From: an uncultured Candidatus Saccharibacteria bacterium
GTDB lineage: Bacteria > Patescibacteriota > Saccharimonadia > Saccharimonadales > Saccharimonadaceae
NCBI GenBank assembly: GCA_938042065.1
Contig: CALISG010000001.1
Coordinates: 1 to 64,000 of the forward strand
Length of the DNA: 64,000 nt
Direction: 5' to 3'
The position numbers were made by a program, and so were the translations under genes. Below, piece by piece: positions 54,536-61,924 of this stretch. A model generated the notes under the pieces. That model had not been told where the DNA came from. It searched no databases and saw nothing but the letters and a program-made list of their open reading frames with translations. Position 1 is the stretch's first letter. The number at the start of each line of letters is the position of its first letter.

Positions 54536-54623
54536 TGTTTAAAAAAATTGCAATCTTTCCTCTATTCATTGTAGTTTTTTTAGTTTTGTTTTCCACCACA
54601 TTAACATTACCGGCTACCTCTGC
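54519..54623. repeat. 21-bp perfect inverted repeat over the pIII-like start codon
   Basis: Arms 54519-54539 and 54603-54623 are exact complements, with 63 bases between. The left arm covers the end of the tiny gene, the AGAGG ribosome-site candidate and the ATG at 54535; the right arm encodes the end of the signal peptide. An 11-base part, GGCTACCTCTG, recurs at about 57995-58005 near the right end of the prophage. Confidence 0.85.
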
Positions 54624-55581
54624 TTTTGCCTGGAAGAAAGGTGAGCAATTACCACCTGTTGAGTTCGACGCGCCTTTACTATCTTGGTTGCGCCAAAATC
54701 CAAAATACAATAAAGAAAAAACGCAGTGGTTTCTTATTGATAGAAACTGGCCTGGGCCTCCTTTTAACGGCAAGCCAGCGTTGGTTGTTTCGTGGTCCGG
54801 TAGTTTTCATAACATGCACGTTTTTTATGATTCTAGTAAGCAAGAGTATGTTATCGAAGTGTATGCTCCTACTGAATATTATTCTTTAGCACATGGTGAA
54901 GTTACATTTCTGGAGCAAATGAGTTATGGAACTTCTTGGGGCAGTACACCTGATACAAAGGCATTGACGATTGGCCATATTTATCAGTATAAAATTGACA
55001 ATACGATTACTCATATTAGCAAAGTTGACCCGAATCTTCGACTTCCACAGTACGATATTAATAATATAACCACGAAAGAACGTTGTAAGTGGCATGATTT
55101 TGCTTGTTGGATTGGTAACGGCATTACTGCTATCGGTGATTCGATATCTGAATTTTTTAGTGGATTTGTTAAAGTTGTTCAAAATTTAATGGAATTTTTC
55201 AGTCATCTTTTTATACCTGGCGATGATAATTTATTTTTAAAAACTTTCTATAATCTAAATGATTATATGCATAAAAAGCTTGGCTTTTTAACGTTTCCAT
55301 TCGATTTTATAGCCTCGATTGTGAAAACGCTTATGACAGTCGTGGATTCTGATGTTAAGAATGAGTGGCATTGTACAAACGGCTCTATTAATCCAGCTGT
55401 TTGTTCAGGTATTTGCGTCCCGAAAGTTTTTGGTGATTTTGAATTTTGTCTGAAGTTTACTCAGCTTGAGGTTGTTTTTCCGGTTTTGTGGAAATCAATT
55501 ATTTTCGTGGTTCGTTTTGCTGTCGTCGTAGGTTTGGTCGAGTTAATGCGCATTAAGTATTATAGTATTGTGAGGTCTTAA
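54535..55581 (+). CDS. adsorption/minor coat protein, pIII-like
   Basis: 348 residues: signal peptide (about 1-32, ending LPATSAFA), an extracellular N-terminal part (about 33-175), a CKWHDFACW segment, and a second cysteine-rich region (WHCTNGSINPAVCSGICVP) before a C-terminal membrane helix (about 310-340). Secreted, cysteine-bearing, C-terminally anchored: the pIII layout, for receptor binding and release of virions. Sequence is not recognisable beyond that. The start may be hidden by the inverted repeat. Confidence 0.7.
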   Translation: MFKKIAIFPLFIVVFLVLFSTTLTLPATSAFAWKKGEQLPPVEFDAPLLSWLRQNPKYNKEKTQWFLIDRNWPGPPFNGKPALVVSWSGSFHNMHVFYDSSKQEYVIEVYAPTEYYSLAHGEVTFLEQMSYGTSWGSTPDTKALTIGHIYQYKIDNTITHISKVDPNLRLPQYDINNITTKERCKWHDFACWIGNGITAIGDSISEFFSGFVKVVQNLMEFFSHLFIPGDDNLFLKTFYNLNDYMHKKLGFLTFPFDFIASIVKTLMTVVDSDVKNEWHCTNGSINPAVCSGICVPKVFGDFEFCLKFTQLEVVFPVLWKSIIFVVRFAVVVGLVELMRIKYYSIVRS

Positions 55582-55582
55582 A

Positions 55583-55855
55583 ATGATTGTATTTATTATT
55601 ATCGCTGCTGTTGCATTATTAACCGCCGTTTTTGTGGTTATGCCAGATTTGCCGGCAACGCCTGAGTTATTGATATCTATGCAAGAAGCTTTTAATAGTA
55701 TTTTATTGAATGCTATTCAATTTATAAGATATTTTTTATCACCGCAGTTGACTTTTGTGGTGGTTATGGTTATTGCAGCTGTGTTCGCGTCTGAGCCGAT
55801 TTATCACGGCATTATGTGGATATTACGTAAAATTCCAGTATTGGGGATTAAATAG
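55583..55855 (+). CDS. membrane protein, pVI-like
   Basis: 90 residues with an N-terminal hydrophobic segment (MIVFIIIAAVALLTAVFVV), a middle amphipathic part and two further hydrophobic stretches, ending in a basic IMWILRKIPVLGIK. Position between pIII-like and Zot genes and its size match gene VI. Confidence 0.65.
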   Translation: MIVFIIIAAVALLTAVFVVMPDLPATPELLISMQEAFNSILLNAIQFIRYFLSPQLTFVVVMVIAAVFASEPIYHGIMWILRKIPVLGIK

Positions 55856-55857
55856 TT

Positions 55858-56577
55858 ATGTTTTTGGATTTTATTAAAAAGTACCGTAAAGTTTATGTTT
55901 CTGCTTTCATTGACGACCAAAAAGAAAAGCGCGACCGTGATGTATTTCGGCCGAGTGGTTTCCAGGTTTATATCGGTCGTCAAGGTTCTGGTAAAACGAT
56001 ATCAGCGGTGCGTCACGTGCTCGAGTTAAAAAAGCGTTACCCTGAAGCAGTAGTAGTTACGAATTTAAATTTGAATGTCGAGTGGGGTTATAGGCAATTT
56101 TCGACGATTGATGAATTAATAGAGTTGCTGGTTGAAGTACAAAATGGTAAATATGGTGTGATTTATCTAATTGATGAGATTCATACGTACTTTAATGCGC
56201 TCGATAGTAAAGGTATACCGTTGTATATATTTACAGAGATTTCACAGCAGCGAAAGCAGCGTAAGTTAATTATTGGTACAAGCCAGCTGTTTATGCGTAT
56301 TGCGAAGCCGTTTCGCGAGCAGTGCGATAATATGATTAGCTGTGATACTTGGTTTGGTGTTTTTACTCGCAACAGGGCGTATGATGGCATGACTTTAGAG
56401 GTCGATTATGATGGTAGTTTGATTGGTGACATTAGACGGAAAGGTTATTTTTGGCACGACAGAGAATTACGAAATTCGTATGATACGTATCAAAAAGTGG
56501 TATCGGCAAAAGACCAAATAATGTCGTTTGATCAGGTCGTACATTATGATGGTAATCGTAGAAAGAGGCGATTTTAA
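55858..56577 (+). CDS. Zot-like morphogenesis ATPase (pI)
   Basis: 239 residues. Walker A GRQGSGKTISAV near residue 40, Walker B GVIYLIDEIHTYF near 100, then SQQRKQRKLIIGTSQLFMRI, typical of the zonula-occludens-toxin/pI family that powers assembly and extrusion of filamentous phages. No clear membrane helix is visible, unlike most pI proteins. This is the best marker of the element's identity. Confidence 0.88.
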   Translation: MFLDFIKKYRKVYVSAFIDDQKEKRDRDVFRPSGFQVYIGRQGSGKTISAVRHVLELKKRYPEAVVVTNLNLNVEWGYRQFSTIDELIELLVEVQNGKYGVIYLIDEIHTYFNALDSKGIPLYIFTEISQQRKQRKLIIGTSQLFMRIAKPFREQCDNMISCDTWFGVFTRNRAYDGMTLEVDYDGSLIGDIRRKGYFWHDRELRNSYDTYQKVVSAKDQIMSFDQVVHYDGNRRKRRF

Positions 56578-56591
56578 TGAGCGATAGCCGT

Positions 56592-56713
56592 GCAAAGCGC
56601 AGCACCGCCGACTTGTTCGGCGGTTGCGTCGTGCGCGCCCTCCACCACGGCAGGCGCACGACGCGCTTTGCTATTTTTGATGGGTTTACGTAGGTTTGCC
56701 CCGCTTGCGGGGC
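56592..56713. promoter_or_regulatory. hairpin-rich intergenic region: candidate packaging signal/replication origin
   Basis: An outer stem GCAAAGCGC (56592-56600) with 56663-56671 encloses two hairpins: CCGCCGA (56605-56611) with 56617-56623, and GCGTCGTGCGC (56626-56636) with 56654-56664. A further GCCCCG/CGGGGC hairpin lies at 56698-56713. It is far more GC-rich than the flanking phage genes. Inoviruses keep such structures between gene I (or IV) and gene II for rolling-circle origins and packaging. Confidence 0.65.
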
Positions 56714-56805
56714 TACTTGATACAGGGACATTTAACAATCTTTTTACGGGGGTAAGGGTGAACGACAATCAACCGATTTATAACATCGTTAAGGAGTTTC
56801 CAGAT

Positions 56806-57483
56806 ATGTATATTGTGCAAGTTTTAAGCAAGCCTAAATTTAGGCTACCACCTGCCCTTTCTGGTCGTAGAAAAAATAAAACTGTCGATGACATCGAACA
56901 AGATATTGCGCGTTCGGTTCGTCGTAGTCGTCGAGTTATTAACGATTATGTGCTTATGAATGATTTTGATTTATTTATCACTTTTACGTTTAATCCGAAG
57001 AAAGTTAATCGCTACGATTTAGATTTATGTTTTTTGCGTATGCAATCGTGGCTTTGGAGGCAGCAGCGTGCGTATTCTGAGCCATTTCGTTATATTATAG
57101 TACCCGAAAAACATAAAGATGGTGCAATACATTTCCATGCATTGTTTGGCGGTTATCAAGGCAAATTAAAGAAAACTAAGGTTATACAGAATAATAAGCG
57201 AGTATATAACCTATCAAGCTTTCGTTATGGCTTTACGAACGCGCAATATCTCGATGACGATAAGTTAAAAACTGTCGCGTATTTGTGTAAATACATCACT
57301 AAAGATATGGTACTTGTCTCTAACCGTCGGCGATATTGGTGCAGTAAAAACTTATTAAAGCCAGAGAAATACTATAACGGTGTCGAGGAGTTAGATATTA
57401 AGCTTGATGTAGCGAATCTCGAGTATCAGAATAAGTATCTGGCGTTGTATCAGATTCCAAAAGTGGTAAAACTTTTTGACTAA
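56806..57483 (+). CDS. HUH-family rolling-circle replication initiator
   Basis: 225 residues from ATG 56806, behind AAGGAG (56791-56796). Seen: strand DLFITFTFNP, the metal-binding HUH motif IHFHALFGG, and the nicking tyrosine motif YLCKYITKDM. This is the order of phage and plasmid Rep nucleases that nick the origin and start rolling-circle synthesis. A GTG at 56758 would add 16 residues; the open frame back to 56590 reads through the hairpin region and is not protein-like. Its 3' end overlaps the minus-strand gene by 86 bases. Confidence 0.85.
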   Translation: MYIVQVLSKPKFRLPPALSGRRKNKTVDDIEQDIARSVRRSRRVINDYVLMNDFDLFITFTFNPKKVNRYDLDLCFLRMQSWLWRQQRAYSEPFRYIIVPEKHKDGAIHFHALFGGYQGKLKKTKVIQNNKRVYNLSSFRYGFTNAQYLDDDKLKTVAYLCKYITKDMVLVSNRRRYWCSKNLLKPEKYYNGVEELDIKLDVANLEYQNKYLALYQIPKVVKLFD

Positions 57484-57946
57484 TATCGCCTGGCGTGTTC
57501 CACTCCCCTGTCGAGAAGCGTACCAGCGGTAAGTTAGTTTGTTTGAATATAGCATTTACAATTTTATCGCGTTCTTGCCGGTCGTGTCGTTCGTGCGACG
57601 AGTCGTCGAGTTCGATACCGAGAAGCGGTTGAAAAGTACCACGGTCGATAATTAGAAAATCAATCGATTTTCCGTTTATAACTGAAAATGCGCCCCGCCA
57701 GTTTTGACCGTATACAGTGTGCTCAAAAATCATACTGAGGTGCGCTTGCGGTACGATAACATAGTTGTCATGCAAAGCAGAGGTGAGTTTTTTATAAAAA
57801 TTCTCCTCTGCGGTTGTCATGACGCTTTTTTTGACTTTGTAATTATATTTTAATAGAGGTTTTTGGTTGTCATGACGCTTTTTCTGATTGTTGGTTAATA
57901 ATTTTACTAAGACTATTAAAAGAATTATTGTTATTAAAATTTCCAT
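57398..57946 (-). CDS. DUF2726-domain membrane-anchored protein, nuclease-like fold
   Basis: 182 residues: N-terminal membrane helix (about 1-20), basic linker, then a DUF2726-like domain with KSIDFLIIDRGTFQPLLGIE, LDDSSHERHDRQERD and LPLVRF. The D...ExD-like spacing is that of restriction-endonuclease-like folds, but catalysis is unproven. TATAAT (57953-57958, minus) ends 6 bases before the ATG: leaderless. It is a cargo or control gene on the opposite strand of the prophage; superinfection exclusion is one guess. Confidence 0.75.
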   Translation of the reverse strand: MEILITIILLIVLVKLLTNNQKKRHDNQKPLLKYNYKVKKSVMTTAEENFYKKLTSALHDNYVIVPQAHLSMIFEHTVYGQNWRGAFSVINGKSIDFLIIDRGTFQPLLGIELDDSSHERHDRQERDKIVNAIFKQTNLPLVRFSTGEWNTPGDISQKVLPLLESDTTPDTYSDTRDSLHQA

Positions 57947-58038
57947 AAATGTATTATACCATGTTGTATATTTTACATTTTATTTTTCAATTTAGGCTAC
58001 CTCTGTTAGCTATAATACAAACTTGACAAATTGTCTAT

Positions 58039-58058
58039 CGGACATTGTGCGACGTTAG
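58039..58058 (+). repeat. right attachment repeat of the prophage
   Basis: Identical to the left repeat 53635-53654. Preceded by ATTGTCTAT, where the left copy has GACGTAAAA. Confidence 0.85.
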
Positions 58059-58815
58059 GTCTATGTGTAAAACATGAATGAGATTGCGTCCCTTTTGTTA
58101 CTGTTTGGTTGATTTCAAAGGTTTATTGCCTCACGACTTTTAGTTATTTTATGTTTGCCCCGCCTTTTATGTACGTATGAGATTTTGTCTTTGTGCACGT
58201 ATTTGTTTGTATTTTGTCGTCTTCATATTAGTCTTTCTCAAGATTATTTTATTAGATTTTACTATGTATATATTTATTGTAACTACTTACATCTACAAAA
58301 ATCCAAATTTTTTGCATTTGAGCTTTCTGGGCAAATCATTAAAATTAAAATGTTCTATATTTGTTCTAAGTCTGTTGATTGCTGGACAAAATACAGATAG
58401 GTAGGGCTAGTCCTTTTCTCTGCTTGAATTTAGCCTTTGCAATGGCAGTATCGAGCTTGCCTTTTGCTAAATGTGCCTAGGTCAGCAAATAACACCGTAG
58501 TATCCGCCCATAACCTCACGTAGCGATTGATTAGGGGCTTGGCATAGCACCGTTAAAACTACACTACATCCTAATATCTCAAAGGCCGCTCAAATTAAAG
58601 TGTTATAGCTACACCGGAGATGCAGAGTTATATACAGCCAGCATGTTCATGGTAAAAACTTTGCTTCTGACGGGAGGTATAGCTATCGAAACAGCTATGC
58701 AGCTATGGCTTAACTCGCTACCTCACAAATCCGCTATTCTAGATTCAAAATACACATACACAGGCGTTGGCATATCTGGCGGTAAAGTTGTTGTTCAGTG
58801 GTTTTGCGCAGCACG
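58059..58815. other. 757-bp region without a convincing gene
   Basis: Frames at 58155-58404 are hydrophobic and low in complexity, without a ribosome site; I leave them uncalled. On the minus strand 58435-58556 has an open stretch of 40 codons (reading CYAKPLINRYVRLW at its start) without a start, possibly a gene remnant. GTTATAGCTAC at 58602-58612 recalls the first bases of the CRISPR repeat. No tRNA, tmRNA, RNase P or SRP RNA core motif could be found. Confidence 0.45.
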
Positions 58816-58930
58816 CTAAATTGTTTGTCAGTAACTCAATAAGTCAAGTATTGCGAGCAAACCCTGCTTGCATCGTAAGAATTACCGCCTTGTGTGGTTA
58901 TATTTCTAACACACTGGTTATACTTTTCTT
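58816..58930 (+). ncRNA. candidate tracrRNA for the type II-C system
   Basis: CTAAATTGTT (58816-58825) is an exact complement of AACAATTTAG in the CRISPR repeat; AACT (58833-58836) and AAT (58838-58840) can pair with AGTT and GTT at the repeat start, as in the bulged duplexes of II-C systems. It continues as CAATAAG, also found in Neisseria tracrRNA, then a 7-bp hairpin (58853-58859/58865-58871), an 8-bp hairpin with one bulge (58892-58900/58907-58914) and CTTTTCTT. Against it: it overlaps the 3' end of the opposite-strand gene and no strong promoter is visible. Confidence 0.35.
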
Positions 58931-59708
58931 GTGCCATATTTTTTCTCCATCTTTCTTGCTGCTGTCTCGCTAACTCCTGAGCTTCCTGTTGCTTCCTCTG
59001 CTCCTCTGCACGATCTTTAGTACCTATTCTTACAATCTTATCTATACGTTGAAATTTATGGTCTCTAACTCCAGCACCACAATGAAGAACGAACCCATCA
59101 CTGCCTACAGACTCAGACCTTTCATCTGTGTACATGTAGGATACATACTCATAAACTGTCTTATATGAATCTACATTTATCTTCGTACAGCTACCATCAT
59201 TAGCGGGCGTAGTGTTCGCAGGATGGGATTGAGCGTTGGTTTGACTGTTTGATAGTTGCTGTGATTTATCACTGACCCGTGCAGATTCTTGTTGATTGGT
59301 TTTGTCTCTAGTATTGTTTTCGCTTCCAATATACGGAATGTTATTATTTTCTGTAGGTTTTCGTTCAGAAATTATCTGTGAAGACGTAATAGCACAAAGT
59401 ATCATAATGAAAGGCACTGATACTGCATATGTAGCTCTTATAAACTTCCCTGCTTTTGTTTTAACCCTCTTGATGTTGTATATCGCAAGCACAAAGGCAG
59501 CTATACTAAACAGGACAGACATAATAGAGATACAAATAGTTAATGTACTCTCACTAGAATGATTATTTAGAACAGAGTTAAACATCATCAGATTACAAGC
59601 TATAAACAACACATACAGACTAGACCGTTTATGCGTTATAGTTTTGGAGCTGATATATTTCAGTTTTCTAAAGAGAATCGTAACTTTAGTAGAGTCTCGC
59701 TTACTCAT
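58836..59708 (-). CDS. membrane protein with C-terminal extracellular Cys motifs, unknown
   Basis: 290 residues: basic N-terminus, three hydrophobic segments (about 28-45, 55-78, 90-112), a disordered N/Q/S/T-rich linker (about 115-175), then a folded part with VYEYVSYMYTDERSESVG and two pairs of cysteines, ending in a charged helix and CVRNITTQGGNSYDASRVC. Minus-strand TATAAT ends 8 bases before the ATG. It lies between prophage and CRISPR array; I do not recognise it. Confidence 0.65.
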   Translation of the reverse strand: MSKRDSTKVTILFRKLKYISSKTITHKRSSLYVLFIACNLMMFNSVLNNHSSESTLTICISIMSVLFSIAAFVLAIYNIKRVKTKAGKFIRATYAVSVPFIMILCAITSSQIISERKPTENNNIPYIGSENNTRDKTNQQESARVSDKSQQLSNSQTNAQSHPANTTPANDGSCTKINVDSYKTVYEYVSYMYTDERSESVGSDGFVLHCGAGVRDHKFQRIDKIVRIGTKDRAEEQRKQQEAQELARQQQERWRKNMAQEKYNQCVRNITTQGGNSYDASRVCSQYLTY

Positions 59709-59798
59709 GCAAGAATATTATACACCACAAATACCAAATCTCTCAGCAACACTCCAAATTAGGTATAATAGACCTCAGTAAAACAGTAATGTTTTTGC

Positions 59799-61550
59799 GT
59801 TATAGTTCCCTAACAATTTAGACATTGGTATAATACCTATCGCTTAATGTATTGACGGCGCGGCGTTATAGTTCCCTAACAATTTAGATATTGGTATAAT
59901 AAAAGCTTTAGAATTGGTAGTTCGATCGTTGTTATAGTTCCCTAACAATTTAGATATTGGTATAATTGATATGCACAACTCTTCTTTAGTTGCGCCGTTA
60001 TAGTTCCCTAACAATTTAGATATTGGTATAATATATTATTAATAAAACTATCATTCACGTTAGTTATAGTTCCCTAACAATTTAGATATTGGTATAATTG
60101 GCTGGTGCGGATTTCTGGCAAGCCAGCAGTTATAGTTCCCTAACAATTTAGATATTGGTATAATTATGAGTGTGTTGACTTCGGCCGTCGGAAAGTTATA
60201 GTTCCCTAACAATTTAGATATTGGTATAATTCGCGACAAGCTGACTATCGCCATTTCGGAGTTATAGTTCCCTAACAATTTAGATATTGGTATAATACGA
60301 CGTTTGACCTACCAAAACGGTGTTGCGTTATAGTTCCCTAACAATTTAGATATTGGTATAATGAATCAAGGATTTGTCAAGTCGAGGAACACGTTATAGT
60401 TCCCTAACAATTTAGATATTGGTATAATAGCGGGATATTGTTGTTGATCAGCTGGAGTGTTATAGTTCCCTAACAATTTAGATATTGGTATAATAAACCG
60501 GCTTCAGACCGAAGTGGGATCAACGTTATAGTTCCCTAACAATTTAGATATTGGTATAATTGAAAGCTTATACTGGAATGGGGCTAAATAGTTATAGTTC
60601 CCTAACAATTTAGATATTGGTATAATGCGCGCAGGCGCAGCAGCACGCTGTCGCCAGTTATAGTTCCCTAACAATTTAGATATTGGTATAATCACCATAA
60701 AACTCGTTGCAGTCGAGGTTGCGTTATAGTTCCCTAACAATTTAGATATTGGTATAATGGCATGAGCGGCGCGTTGATGGGTGGTTGGGTTATAGTTCCC
60801 TAACAATTTAGATATTGGTATAATTTTCGACTGGCGACGTGGCTATTGCCGACCGTTATAGTTCCCTAACAATTTAGATATTGGTATAATGTCGTTCCGT
60901 TCGAGGACAGCAAGCACCTTGTTATAGTTCCCTAACAATTTAGATATTGGTATAATAAAAAAGGCAGTTTAGCCTAGGTTAAAACTGTTATAGTTCCCTA
61001 ACAATTTAGATATTGGTATAATAGACAATGCTGTCCGCTGGCATGATTGTCCGTTATAGTTCCCTAACAATTTAGATATTGGTATAATCCGCTTTTATTA
61101 ATCTTAAACATGCCGACAGTTATAGTTCCCTAACAATTTAGATATTGGTATAATTTGTCTTCGCCGTCCTTATCCTCGTCCTGCGTTATAGTTCCCTAAC
61201 AATTTAGATATTGGTATAATTGGCCGCGCCGGTGTGAGTATACACGCCGCGTTATAGTTCCCTAACAATTTAGATATTGGTATAATATTATATTTAGGCG
61301 ATTAGACTATTCGTCAGTTATAGTTCCCTAACAATTTAGATATTGGTATAATCGTCATTGAGTTTTAGTTTTGTCATATCTCGTTATAGTTCCCTAACAA
61401 TTTAGATATTGGTATAATCTGTCAAACGTATTCGTATACCCTGAATCCGTTATAGTTCCCTAACAATTTAGATATTGGTATAATTGCGTGTATCTTCCTG
61501 TGCACGTGCGTAACGTTATAGTTCCCTAACAATTTAGATATTGGTATAAT
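59799..61550 (+). CRISPR. type II-C CRISPR array, 27 repeats and 26 spacers
   Basis: A 36-bp repeat, starting GTTATAGTTCCCTAACAATT and ending TTGGTATAAT, with 30-bp spacers: exactly 66 bp per unit over 1,752 bp. The repeat start resembles II-C repeats (GTTGTAGCTCCC in Neisseria). Only the first repeat differs (C for T at 59823), so 59799 is probably the old end and new spacers enter near cas2. Every repeat ends in TGGTATAAT, a perfect extended -10, so each spacer can be transcribed from its own promoter toward cas2, giving guides of about 23-24 nt. A further GGTATAAT at 59762-59769, 29 bases before the first repeat, may be a decayed repeat end. I saw no spacer match elsewhere in the window by eye. 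Confidence 0.97.
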
Positions 61551-61558
61551 ACTTCCTC

Positions 61559-61590
61559 AAATCCCCCTCTGTTACGAAGGGGATTTTTGG
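61559..61590 (+). terminator. terminator between array and cas2
   Basis: AAATCCCC (61559-61566) pairs with GGGGATTT (61579-61586), followed by TT on the plus strand. It would stop array transcripts before they run antisense into cas2. Confidence 0.7.
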
Positions 61591-61914
61591 TTAGAAAAAT
61601 GCTAGTTGGCCGACAGGAATGGCCTTTTCCTGAGTAGTTTTTTCACCGACGATAACGTGCATGTGCGTGAATTGATGTTCGGTCAGATACAGTAATCGCA
61701 CTGATCCGCTGCCTGGTGCATGACGTTTAACGCGCATCATGTGCTTTTCAGCAATGTCACGATTTGGACATAACCGCGTATAAACACTGTATTGCAACAT
61801 ATCAAAGCCGTCATCCAGTAAAAATTTGCGAAACTGCGTGGCGGCTTTGCGCTCAGCTTTAGTATTGGTCGGCAAATCGAAAAATACTGCGACCCTCATG
61901 ATTTTATATGACAT
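61591..61914 (-). CDS. cas2: CRISPR-associated protein Cas2
   Basis: 107 residues. N-terminal MRVAVFFDLPTNTKAERKAA with the conserved strand and Asp, then RKFLLDDGFDMLQYSVYTRLC. It forms the Cas1-Cas2 integrase that adds spacers. ATG 61914 follows GGGAAG; an alternative ATG is 15 bases later. Ten bases after cas1. Confidence 0.94.
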   Translation of the reverse strand: MSYKIMRVAVFFDLPTNTKAERKAATQFRKFLLDDGFDMLQYSVYTRLCPNRDIAEKHMMRVKRHAPGSGSVRLLYLTEHQFTHMHVIVGEKTTQEKAIPVGQLAFF

Positions 61915-61924
61915 CCCTTCCCTG

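Larger units (their letters stand above)
53635..58058 (+). mobile_element. integrated filamentous (inovirus-like) prophage, 4.4 kb
   Basis: Bounded by perfect 20-bp direct repeats; excision between them gives a 4,404-bp circle. Gene order: gV-like, coat (pVIII-like), terminator, two tiny membrane proteins (pVII/pIX-like), pIII-like, pVI-like, Zot/pI ATPase, hairpin-rich intergenic region, HUH initiator, antisense DUF2726. This matches the modular plan of inoviruses, circularly permuted so that the initiator is next to the gV-like gene in the excised circle. Base composition is more AT-rich than the flanking genes. No integrase or transposase and no secretin are present: integration by host XerCD is likely, and lack of pIV fits a monoderm host. 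Confidence 0.88.

Noticed and set aside
56590..56805. N-terminal extension of the phage initiator
   Set aside because: It reads through the nested hairpins, is alanine- and proline-rich, and a good AAGGAG with ATG lies downstream at 56806.
58155..58404. Two overlapping hydrophobic open frames after the prophage
   Set aside because: Cysteine-, tyrosine- and phenylalanine-rich translation of AT-rich DNA, no ribosome site, no recognisable fold.
60060..60806. Minus-strand open frames with a repeated IIPISKLLGNYN protein pattern
   Set aside because: They arise because the CRISPR unit is 66 bp, a multiple of three, so each repeat translates identically; not genes.
59799..61550. Spacers targeting the resident prophage
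   Set aside because: I compared the 26 spacers with the prophage by eye and found no match; a proper search allowing mismatches is still needed.
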